Notes under the pieces: model-generated
What the model saw: only the letters and a program-made list of their open reading frames with translations
Told to the model about the DNA's origin: nothing
The model's database searches: none
Shown: positions 48,301 through 60,300 of the stretch, in pieces
How positions within the stretch are numbered: the first letter of the stretch is position 1
Layout: every line of letters starts with the position of its first letter
Origin: Telopea speciosissima
Taxonomy: Eukaryota > Streptophyta > Magnoliopsida > Proteales > Proteaceae
NCBI RefSeq assembly: GCF_018873765.1
Contig: NC_057919.1
Location: 19,570,698-19,634,697 of the forward strand
DNA: 64,000 bases
Direction: 5' to 3'
Program-made: the position numbers and the translations under genes

Positions 48301-51300
48301 TGAGGGATTGGCAAGCGCTTTGATCCTAACAATTGATATCAGAGCAGGTCGCGTGTTCGAGTCTCCCCAGTGCCATGGGTGCTCTGTTATTGGGCGTGCA
48401 TTTGGGGGGGGGGGGATTGTTGGGGGAGTAATGTACCCAAAATGCCCTGCCCAGATCCCGGCTCGAAACGTGGTGCTTGTGGTGTATGGTGCGCAAGGGT
48501 TATAGTATTAAAGTTGCACCTTCCCTCACAAGACATCTTTTGGGGGATTGGCAAGGGCTTCGATCCTAACAAGGAGCAGCCCCCACAACCTTACAAGGTT
48601 TCCCTGAGATAACACACTTGAGGTAGACCAGTGGTGTTCTGTGCCTATAAAGCTGGCTGGTTATGAGGAGAGTGTATGGTGTGACGTTATAGCAATGGTG
48701 TTGACTGATCTACTTCTTGGAAGACCATGGATGTATGATAACAATGTGTTGGTAGGTAGCATGAAGAACCAATGTTTCTTTGACTTCAGTGGTACACTGG
48801 TACACCTTTGCTGCCAAACCCAATCAATATACTGGATGAAAACAAAAGATCAAGGCTGCTCAAGCAAAAAGGTAACAGATTTTACAGTTCTTGAACAAGG
48901 ACCAGTAAGCAAAAAAGAGTGCAAACAGCAAAGAACGGCAAGAGAGCAAACAGTCCAGCAAGAAGCAGCATACGGACATGAAACTCTTGGCTTTACCACA
49001 TCAAGAGTTCATCGAAACTACCAAGGAGACTGGTTTGATATTGGCCTTAGTAACAAAGGAAGTTGTTTCCATGACTGAAAATAAATTTCCTAAACCTATA
49101 AAGGATTTAATTTATGATTTTGCAATCCTAGTGCCTAAGGACTTAACCGACGAGCTCCCACCCATGAGAGATATTCAGCACACCATTTATCTAGTGCCAG
49201 AGTCGGTCTTTCCTAATCTTCCCACTTACCGTCTTAGCCCTACTGAGCATGCCGAGCTCAAGATACAAGTGGATGAACTATTGAGGAAAGGATTCATTCA
49301 ATAAAGCATGAGCACATGTGTCGTAAGTCGTAACAACCTTACTCACTCTGAAGAAAGATGGACCATGGCACATGTGCATTGATAGTCTAGCAGTTAATAA
49401 CATCACCATCAAGTACAGGCCTCCTATTCCTCGACTTGATGACATGTTAGACATGCTGATAGGAGAAACAACCTTTTCCAAGATAAATCTTAGAAGTGGC
49501 TATCACTAGATTTGTGTCCATTCGGTAAACGAATGGAAGATGCCTTTTCAAAGCAAAGGATGGATTATATGAATGGAAGGTCATGCCATTTGGCCTTACA
49601 AATGTCCCTAGCACCTTTATGAGGGTCATGAACATGCACTTCGTCCCTTTAACAGCAAGTTCCTTTTTGTTTACTTTGATGATATCTTAATTTACAGTAA
49701 AGAGAAGGAAGACCATTTAGACCACTTGAGGTGTGTGATGCAAGTCCTACGAGCTGAAAAGCTCTACATCAACCTCAAGAAGTGTTTGTTCATATTACCT
49801 AAGGTTCTTTGTTTTCATAGTATCATCAAGAGGCATGGAAGCTGATACAGAGAAGATTCAAAGCATCGATTGGTCCATACCAAAGACTCTTATGGAGGTC
49901 CGAAGTTTTCATGGCTTAGCATCAAAGCATCTTTCAATCGACGATTCATTAAAAGTTTCAGTGCTATCATGGCACCAATTACTGAGTGCATAAAGCAAAG
50001 CAAAGGCAAATTCCAGTGGACTCCAGCCGCTATTAAAGCCTTCGTACTTATCAAATAGAAAATTACGAAGGCTCCGATGTTACTACCAGATTTTGACCAC
50101 ATATTTGAAGTTGCCACGGGTGCTTCTCACATTGGCATTGGTGATGTTCCAATGCAAGGTAGTCACCCTATCGCTTTCTATAGTAAAAAGTTGAATGATG
50201 CGAAAAGAAGGTACCCACCTACGATCTTGAACTATATGCAGTAGTACAAGTCTTGAAGCAATGGCGGCACTTTTCTAGGATCATGAAGCTCTCAAACATT
50301 TGCACTCCCCAAGAACAATAAGCAACCGGCATGTCAAATGGTAAGCGTACCTCCAAGAGTTTATTTTTGCCTTGAAGTTTAAAGCTGGAATAGAGAGCCA
50401 AGTTGATGATGTGTTGAGTAGAAAAGTGCTCACCTTGAATACCCTCTATGCTCAAGGTACAAGCCTTGACCATATCAAAACTGAGTAGTGCCCTTACGAT
50501 ACTGATTTTGCTAATGTTTATCAGATTTAGTAAAGTCTTGTGCTAGGGGCTGTCATTTCTCACAATTGGATGGAAAGAAATCTTAGAAGATGGACCTCCA
50601 ATTCCTGATTTTTTGATAAGATTTGGAAAGCCATCTTCTTTGATGTTAGCTCTAAGCTGCAAATTCTTCGATTTGGCTCTCTTGTTGACTCTCCTAGAAA
50701 TAGGCACATTGCTTCATTTTGGAGCTTTGATGTTTCTTTTATTCAGACTCCTAGCTGCCCCTTTAGGGCTTGTTAGGGCTTGGGTCTTTGTATAGCTTCC
50801 CCCCCCCCCCCTCTTCTTTTCTGTCCTGTTTTTGGGAATGCATTTTTATTCACCAAAAAAAAAATGTTTATCAGATTTTCAAGGAGGTACCAATGCAAAG
50901 TATTTCTTACATGATGGTTTCCTCTTTTTAGGAGCTCGCCTATGCATCCCCATCACATCTTTAAATCAGAACCTTATATGGGAGCTACATGGAGGTGGAT
51001 TGGAAGGACACTTTCGTAAGGATAAATCCTGATCTCAGGTGGCTGATCTCTACTACTGGCCACATCTTAAAAGAGACATTCAACATGTGATAGAAAGGTG
51101 TCGTACATGCCAGATTGCTAAAGAAGGGAAACAAAACACGAGATTATACTCCCCGCAGCCTGTACCTCATACACCGTGGCTGCATATCAACATGGCCTTC
51201 GTGCTTGGCTTACCCCTTACTGGAAAAAAGCGTGATTCCATATTTGTGGTGGTGGACAAGTTTTCAAAGATGGCTTACTTCATACCTTGTCGGAAGACCT

Positions 51301-54300
51301 ATTATGCAAGCCACACTGCCACCATATTCTTCAAAGATGTGGTGCAACTACCTGGACTGCCGGAATTGATTGTCTCTGATCATGAATGTAAAGTCCAGAG
51401 TTACTTTTGTAAGACTTGAGCTAAATTTATCTCCTTACTTTCTATTTTATTACTCCAATTACATCCAGCAATCCAGCCCTTGGATCACCATCAAACTTTG
51501 GGGTACCATTCCTAAACCCTATTGCTCATTCAACAAGAATTGGGGTTAGGGCTTCTTTGGTATCATTTTTCGTTTTCATTTTCTGACATTTTTTTCATTT
51601 TTTCATGTGTTTGGTATCACTTTTGAAACTTGTTATTATTTAAAATAAATGAAAACACCCCCAAAATGATAATAGACTCAAGAGTCTATTATGGATTATA
51701 GCCAAAATCTGTTTTTCCTTCATTTTTTCGCTCTTTAATGAGCACATGATCATAAGACCCAAATATGAGGGGTAAAATAGACATTTGCTCTTATTTTAGA
51801 AAGGTAAGCCCCCTCCTCCTTCTGCCTGCAACGAGCCTCACCTCTGCAGCCTGGGATTGAGCGGAATCGGGGCTCTTCTTCTTCCTGCAATGAGCCTCAC
51901 CTCTGCGGTCTGGGATTGAGCGGAATCGGGGCCCCAAAAATCAAATCAAAACCCCACGAAAAGAGAAGACATCCAAAAATCATGATTTGGCTTCTCAACT
52001 ACCTACCCTGCTGATCCATGAAGATTTCTGTCTACCGCAATCAAGTTATATGAATATTTCTGCTATCAACTACATTCTGGAATTTGTTTTTGAAGAGATC
52101 GATATCTGCAAATTACTTTTCATCTAGCCACTTGGTGCTGCTCAATTTTTAAGGGCTACTTACTACTGGTGGGAGGTACCCTTGATCCAATTTGTGGGCT
52201 ATCTCTATCTCCTAAGTTGCTGCAGTTTGATTTCTCCAAAACAGTAGGCGATACTCTGTTTTTTAAAAGAAATCTCCCCACATCGATTTCTTAATTACTC
52301 AATATCTTGCCAGCAGATCTGTTCAGGCTTTAAGGGCATCATTATCCTCTATTGGAAGAGCACTCGACAGTTACTTGGGTTCCATCTGACCACTTGTTTT
52401 TTGGTGATGAAAAATCACATTTCCACAGTTAGCTGTAGAGAGAAAAAGGAAAGAGAGAGAGCATGGCAAAGAGAGCGAAGACGCTTTTGGTGGTGAAAAT
52501 CACATTTCCCCATCCCTTTACGGTTTAGAGTTGATTTGAGAAAGAAGATGGGTGATGGGAGAATTTCTTCACCTACCACTAAAATATATATGGGTTTTGG
52601 GCCAATTTCTCTAAAAATTATTTACATATAGGTAGTTACCAAACTTATTTTTCGTTCTACAAACTATTGTATTTAGTAGTTACCAAACAGTTTTTATTTT
52701 TTGATCAAAATGGTTTTTAGTAATGATTTTTTTTTAATAGGCCAAAATGAAAATGAAAAATGATACCAAAGAGAAACTTAATCTGAGCCCTGGTTCCTCA
52801 CCAATCGGTCCTTTTATTTTGCTGGAATTTATATCCACAGTCCTACTTGTGGTTTGGGTTGACTACTTGTTGTTTTAGTAAAGTCTACCCTTATTATATT
52901 CTAAAATAATACCAGAGCACTGACTCGAAGCAAACAATCTGGTACTAACAAGTCTACAAGAAGATTCTCTTTCCCCTTTTTTTAAAAATTGAAGGAAAAA
53001 GTGGTTCAAAAAATTTTCATATTTAAAAGTTTGATTATGACAAAAAAAAAACTATCTAGATGGAAGAGGGTGTGTGGATTCACTAGTGAGAGTCACTGTT
53101 CAAGACATTGCCAAGCCCAGTTTAATAACAGTCTCCATAACTAATAGGATTCTTTTCAATCTGTTCACAAAGTAGCCCACAGAAGTGAGGAAGGCCAAGA
53201 CTGAAAATCCAGGTTTCCTTGTCATGCACCATGTATGTTCAATCAAATAACTATAGACCCATATGTATGATGTTCCATGCTTAAAATACAGATACGCTTG
53301 TCCTAATAGTATTAATTGTACAGGGGGGACTTATGTGTAAAATAATGACTTCATTCCCTTTATATTAGGTTTTTTTTTCAAACGCCCCCCTCAAATTGCC
53401 CATACGTACAAATGCACCCCTGAACTTTCACTAATTCCAAATGCGCCCCTACTTTTCAAACTTTGTAACACTCTAGTCCAATCCGTTAGTCTGGGATGTT
53501 AGACATTAGTTTCAGGGAATCTAATGACCAAAATGCCCTTATGAAACGTTGCAAATGCTGCTTCCAAATGGCCTCTATTTCCTTTTTTTTAAGTGAAAAA
53601 GTTGATATATTTTACCCACTAACCTTCTCATATTTATAATTTAAAGGGATTTTTTCAAACGCCCCCCTCAAATTGCCCATGCGTACAAATGCACCCCTGA
53701 ACTTTCACTAATTCCAAATGCATCCTTACTTTCCAAACTTTGTAACACTCTAGTCCAGTCCGTTAGTCTGGGATGTTAGACGTTAGTTTCAGGGAATCTA
53801 ATGCCCAAAATGCCCTTATGATAAAAATTCACCAAAATTAAAGAGTAAAGTGACCAAATTGCCCTCATCTTCCCCAAATCATTTGGGGTTTGAAACTGAA
53901 AATCGAATAAACCTCTTTACTCCTCCTCCTTCCCTCTTCTTCCAGCCTTTTCTCCCATAGACATCTCATACTGCAAATCCTCCCTCAGGGAAGAAGATAC
54001 CCTTTATCAACCTGTCCATTTTCACCAATCTATCTGAATCGACCCTATCATGGATCGAAATCTCCCAACTCTTCTTCTCCAATGGACTTCAATTTCAAGG
54101 CCCAGGCAGATTCTCTGAGGAATTATTTCAAAGGAAATGTTGTTGGGCTTGGAATCGTCACTGCTATGAATGAAAGCAACGATACCCATGAAGCTTTTCT
54201 CTTCTAAGAGTAGCAGAACTGCTAAAATAGCAGTTTCATCAAGATCACTGCCGATTCCGATCGTTTCCGCTAAACCCGTCTCTAAATTTAGCGGACCCAT

Positions 54301-57300
54301 TTGGAGACGGATGAGATGGAGTTGTCTGAGAGCTATACTTGTGTTGTTTCTCATTTTGGGAATGATTCCGTCAAGAAACGTGAGTACTTCGATGACAAGC
54401 CCCAAGATACTGTTACTACCGCCGATGCTACTGCCGCTGCTGCTGTCGCCGTCGCCGTCGCCACTGGTGGCAACTGGGGGTATTCACAAGTCTTCCCTCC
54501 GTCATCTCCACCCATGTATGCTGGGATGGTGGGGACTGGAACCGTATTTCAGGCTGCTAATTTCTTGAACTCTTGCTACCTGTGCAAGAAGAAGCTTCAT
54601 GGGCTTGACATTTTCATGTACAGGTATCAATTAAAAATAAAAAAAGAAAAATTAATAATCCTTTTCTTTTAACGATTTTTACGTGCAAATTTCCCTCAGA
54701 TTTTCTAATTAAGCATAATTTGTTTTCTTAACAATTTGATTTTGTTTAGATATTTTCTGTATGTGTGGTTTTTTGTTTATTTTTGTTGATTTCTGATAGA
54801 TATACTTGCAGGTTACTTACTGACTGTTCTGTTTTCTTAGCAATTCATTTTATTGTTTAGTTTCAAACCTAAACAATTTGGGGAAGCTGAGTGCATAAGG
54901 GCATTTTGGTCATTAGATTCCCTGAAACTAACGTCTAACATCCCAGACTAACGGACTGGACTAGAGTGTTACAAAGTTTGGAAAGTAAGGATGCATTTGG
55001 AATTAGTGAAAGTTCAGGGGTGCATTTGTACGCATGGGCTATTTGAGGGGGGCGTTTGAAAAAACCCCTTTAAATTATAAATATGAGAAGGTTAGTGGGT
55101 AAAATATATCAACTTTTTCACTTAAAAAAAAGGAAATAGAGGCCATTTGGAAGCAGCATTTGCAATGTTTATTCCTCTCTTCTCGATGCCAGATTATGAC
55201 TGAGACCACCTCAATGGTTTAGAAGACCTTGAGCAAGAAACTGATAGCAGGTACGTGCCTTCTCCATCTTATTCCTCCTCCTCTTTCTCCTCCATATTCG
55301 TCTTCTTCTCCGCCTCCTCCTGGTCTTGCATCAGCAGTCACAGTTGCAGCGGTGTCTGTCCTACAATGGCAGCGAGAGCTGCGCCTGCTACTGCTGCAAC
55401 CTTCTTCTTCTTCCTCTTCTTACACCTCTGCTGATACTGCAGCATTGTGGCAATGATGGTGGCGACCGAGGGGGTGGTAGTGCTCTGGCTTTCCTTCTTA
55501 TTCTCTATTTTCCTCCATTTTCTTCACTTGTCTCCCTATTTCCTCTCTTTTCCTCCTGTTCCTCCCATTTCCTCCCCCTAATCCTCATATTTTCCCTTTC
55601 TTTTCCCCCTATTTTCTGTCTGGGAGCTTTGAACAGTAAGGCAACCGGTCAACTAGGGTTCAAGAACCGCCTATTCACCTGGTGCCAATGCTTTAACAAC
55701 TATGCGAGTACCCACAATAAAAGTTACAGATTAGCAATTTAATTGCTCATGATTTGAAAGTGAAAACAAGCAGTATGTCAACATATATACCTGTTTAACA
55801 AGCAGTATGATGTTATTCTTGATACTTATTTGGGGTGTGTGTGCACAGGGAATGCCCACTATTCTTCAAGCCTTCACTGAGAATGCAGATACTTAGTCAC
55901 TTGACAGAGCACAGCTATATATAGTCTGAAATTTTGCGGCTAAGAAAAATGATAAACAAACTATGTCTTCATCTGTGAACATAAACTATAAAAAATAATG
56001 GATTAGATTTCTCACTAGAAGCCAAACTAAATGTTTTGTTCAAGATCTTCTCTGCGAAATTTGCATTTATATTCTTAGCTTTCAATTATAGGCTGAAACA
56101 ATTTATTTTACTTGGTACTCCAGGATAAGAGATCATTTTGAAGGAAAAAAAAAGATATTACAGCAAGGATAACATCTTTTTTTTGGGGAGGTGGGGCTAA
56201 AGTGGGCTATAAGACTACATCAAGAATAACATCATAATCAGAGATCTAACACATGTACATAACACCAACACATATCCCAGTTCGTTAAAGGATCAGGGAA
56301 AAGAAAAATAGATTCAACCAAATATAGGATCTAAAAGCACTTACAAATGGATCATATGAACTCCATGGTCATCGAAGTTCCTTACATACCACCTTGGTGA
56401 CATCATCTGCATCAAAGTGCAGTCCTAAGCAGAATGAATATGCATATTATACTACATTTTGCTGTAATGTGTGTACAAATCTAATATCCATATGCACATT
56501 TATGCTATGATCATTCATCAAATAGCACTTTTGACAATTTTATGAATCCAATAAAACTGACACATGATTTCAAGGCAATCATTGATTTAAAAAAATGGTG
56601 CATGATCATTATAAAGGAGCACATGAAGTTTCCCCATTGGAAAGTTGCCAAATATTGAGGGAGCTCACTTTATACTCATTTTGAAAGAATAGTGGACAAT
56701 CTCATGGCTGAATTTGCCAGATAATGTATCATATATAGGTAATTAGCAGGTTTTTTTAAGACTACTACTGCAAGAAGATATTGGAGTAAGAGTCAAGGCA
56801 TCAGGGAAGCTAAACAGAGGTAAGAATGTAAGGTTGTATAAAGAAACATCCAGACGTCAGGTATCAAGAATAGGATGGTTTGATTTAAGTGGAATACAAA
56901 GTAATGCAGATCAAAAGAAGGATCTGTTGGTGGTGGGGAGAGAAAGATATTGAGGAGAAAAGAGATCGCAAGATGGAAACAGAGAGGGGAGAGAGGAGAG
57001 AGAGAGAGAGAGAATCACAAAAGTGTGGGGGGAGGGAGAAGATAGAGGCAACAACCTCCATAGTCCATCCCAAAACAAACTAACTATTTTTTAATCAATC
57101 AAATCGTGGGAAGGATCTTGCCTCTTAAATATTTATAACACTGAAAACAGAAAAATAAATAAAACAGAATTTTAGTTGATCCTAAGCTCTCCAATCATTG
57201 ACTGTTTTAGGAGAGTTCCTACTTGACCTAAACAAGCAACTAAATAAAGAAATAAAAACTTTAACTGATTAGGAAACTTCCTTCCCTACGCAGGCTGTGT

Positions 57301-60300
57301 TAGGAAGTATCCTGTTCTATCCAAAAAACCTAAACTAAAGTAACCGACTCTAAATAGGAAACCAAATAAATGAGGAAATCTCCCGCTTGGGTGGGCTGAG
57401 ATAGAATGTCTTTAACTAAAAGAAACTAATATAAATAAGAAAATATCCAAACAACTAAGTAATAATAAGTTAAGGAGTGTATGGGTTTAATATGAATTTC
57501 TTCTCCTCTTGGGATATCATCAAACCAGACCCTATTTTATCGCTGCGGAGTTTCTTCTATAATCCCAGCCTGATTAAAGGCAAAAACCAAACCTTTCTCT
57601 ACCTCATCCCCAAGAAAGAAGGTGCCTCCTCTATGTCTGACTTCGTCCCATCTCCCTTTGCAACCTTCTTTACAATTTTACTGCCAAAATCCTTGCAATC
57701 CACCATTACCATTAATAACATTCTCCTCTGCTCCGAGCTTGTCAAAGGCTTTGACAGAAAATCCATCCCCCTATTACCCTTATGAAAATAGACCTTCACA
57801 AAGCCTTTGATTCCTTATCCTGGGACTTTAGCATTACTGTCATGCATAATATGTCCTTTCCTCTTATCTTCATCAGCTGGATTTACCATTGCATTTCTTC
57901 TCCCCGCTTCTCAGTTTTGGTCAATGTCCCACTGGGTTCTTCTCTTCGTCTGTAGGCATTTGTCAGAGCTGTCCCCTCTCCCCTTACCTCTTCACTCTAT
58001 CTCTTGAACTTCTTTCCAGATGCATCTAATCTAGCATGGACCAGCCTCTCATCAACCCTATGTACAATTTTTTAATCTCTTAAGATCTCCCATTTGGCCT
58101 TTGCAGAAGATCTCATGATATTCTCTAAAGCTGACTTCCCTTCAGTTCAGTCCATTTTGTCTTTGCTTGAAACTCTGCCAACATATGGCTGGGCTTCTCA
58201 CCAACACTCTAAACTCTCCTCTTCCTAGCTGGGGTTAGTGAGGCAGATTTGTTTTGCTTTAGAGAGATGTTTGGGTTCTCCTTGGGCCGTCTTTCGGTCA
58301 AGTATTTGGGCTTACCTTTGATCCCCTCCAGATTGGCTGCCCATCTTTGCCCCCTATCCTGGATCGCCTTTGCAAAAAGCTTCAGCTTTGGAAAGGGAAG
58401 CTTCTCTTGTTAGTCCCAAAGTCACTAAGAGGGGGTGAATCAGTGACCCTCAAAAACTTGATTCAACTCGTTCGTTTCTCAACTCATTCGTCGGTGTCAC
58501 AGTTGCTCAAACGCACAGGCACAGACACGTCTGTCAATAACAGATTGGTTGGCGTTGGCCTTTTCAACAATCACACACAGTCGTATGTATATCCACCTCG
58601 CAACCACAACATGGCTAGGTATACCAGGTAATGCACACCCATCCTGCAGAAACCACACTCCAATATCGAAATAACAAGCAAACCATAAACACACAGATGT
58701 AACGTGGTTCGGCAGTGTACCTACATCCACGGAGCAATGCCCACAAAGGGCTTCGTATATTGCTCAATATACTTCACAATTTTGATCGCAACAATGACCC
58801 AGGAGCCACTACCCTTGCTTCCATCCTTGCTACTACAAAGGCTAAGGCTACAACCCAAATTTACACAGCTACAACAGTGAAGGTGCTACAACACCTGGCT
58901 TTAGGTAGCCACGTCTACCAAGGAGCTACAACCGCTCTCTGTGCAGCCCCCACTAGACACCCAGAAAACAAATAACAATGGGCTCATAAGAATGCCCTGA
59001 TTACAAGTTCAAGACAAATGCAAATCCCTCCCAATACATACAAGTACTGACTCGGGCAATCTCCGGAGATGTGGTACATTGACGTCTCCAATCACCGATA
59101 ATCTCCTCTTCCTTCCTAATACTTCTCTTCACACAAACCCTAGGTTTGTTCTTTTTCTCCTCCTTCTCAACTTCTTCTTTCAACCCAAAGACCTTTGATG
59201 AAGCATAATGCACATGAAGAATCCTTTCAATGGAGTAAACGATTACCTGCGTGAAAGTGATCTTCAAAGGTCTTCTTAGAGCCTCTCTTCTCTCCCTTGA
59301 GACAGCTCCCTCTTCTTGTGCAAGAAAGAACTCACAATGACGTTCCAAAAAATTTCTTAAATAGGCTCACAATAACCCTAATCCTGTGCATTGTCCAACC
59401 GCTTGGTTTAGACTGGTTGTGCCTGGTAGAATGACCTTTGGTCAGTCCGGAAGGCATAACTCCCTTTGTATATCTCCGATTGGGCTGATTCTTTTTGCAT
59501 CTGAAAGTAGACTAAAAAATCTACAACTTTCACAGAAATAGCCTTCTCAAATTCTGCCTGGAAATGTGCACAAAAATCTATCCAAAGTCAGGTAAACTGA
59601 ACAATCATGTGTTGAAACCATTACCACAGATTGCTCCAAGGAGGGAAGTCCATGGTATATGCATCTTAGATGCATTAGCTTCTAACTATCACGGAAGACG
59701 CCACGGAAGATCCCACGGACAACCGTCGTATGACCTGTGGAAGACTGTTGAAGTAAAAACTGGGCAGAATGAACACCCTCGACGGAAATGACCATAACTT
59801 CCTCGTCCCGAACTCCGAATGACCCCATTTCTTTTCTTGTGTACAGAGGACTCAAAGGGCTACATTTTTCATGAAGACATCAACAACCCAGAATCAGTGC
59901 ACGGGTCTCAAAACTGGTCTTGAACCTGACTGATGTGCAGATAATGATCGTCCCACATCTTTCCACCCCGATATCGGATTGAACTCATTCAAATTTTGTT
60001 GGAAAGATAACTCAAAGATATTCATTTCTCATGTTTTGAGCAACTCCAAAATCCAACTGGATATCATCTCAAAAAATACGTGAAGTTACTGCTACAACAT
60101 AAACATACAGTTTTCAGCAGATACTAGTAACCTTCACTATGGCAATACCTTCTCACCTTCGGCAATATTGCCTCATCACACTAGGACTTGAACGTGCATT
60201 CTCATCATACCAAAAACATTTCTCAAATTCCAACTCATGACGATGCCAGCTGTACCTGTCCTACTGTCAACTAAGCCGTCTAGGGGTGTCAATTACAAGC

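Larger units (their letters stand above)
47740..51419 (+). mobile_element. Degenerate Ty3/gypsy retrotransposon gag-pol remnant
   Basis: Domains appear in the standard order on the + strand with many stops and shifts. A gag zinc knuckle ([14 protein letters not shown]) lies near 47787. Retropepsin ([13 protein letters not shown]) is near 48100. Reverse transcriptase spans about 49130-49770 ([47 protein letters not shown]). An RNase H part lies near 50090-50200 ([25 protein letters not shown]). The integrase zinc finger and core are at 51039-51419 ([35 protein letters not shown]). Two later insertions interrupt it: a TRIM at 48178-48571 and a LINE-type piece at 50529-50863. No intact element remains, and its LTRs are not certain. 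Confidence 0.9.

Noticed and set aside
48333..48400. tRNA gene or SINE suggested by TGATATCAGAGCAGGT and GTTCGAGTC
   Set aside because: The position right after a 154-bp direct repeat fits a TRIM primer-binding site; no cloverleaf is present.
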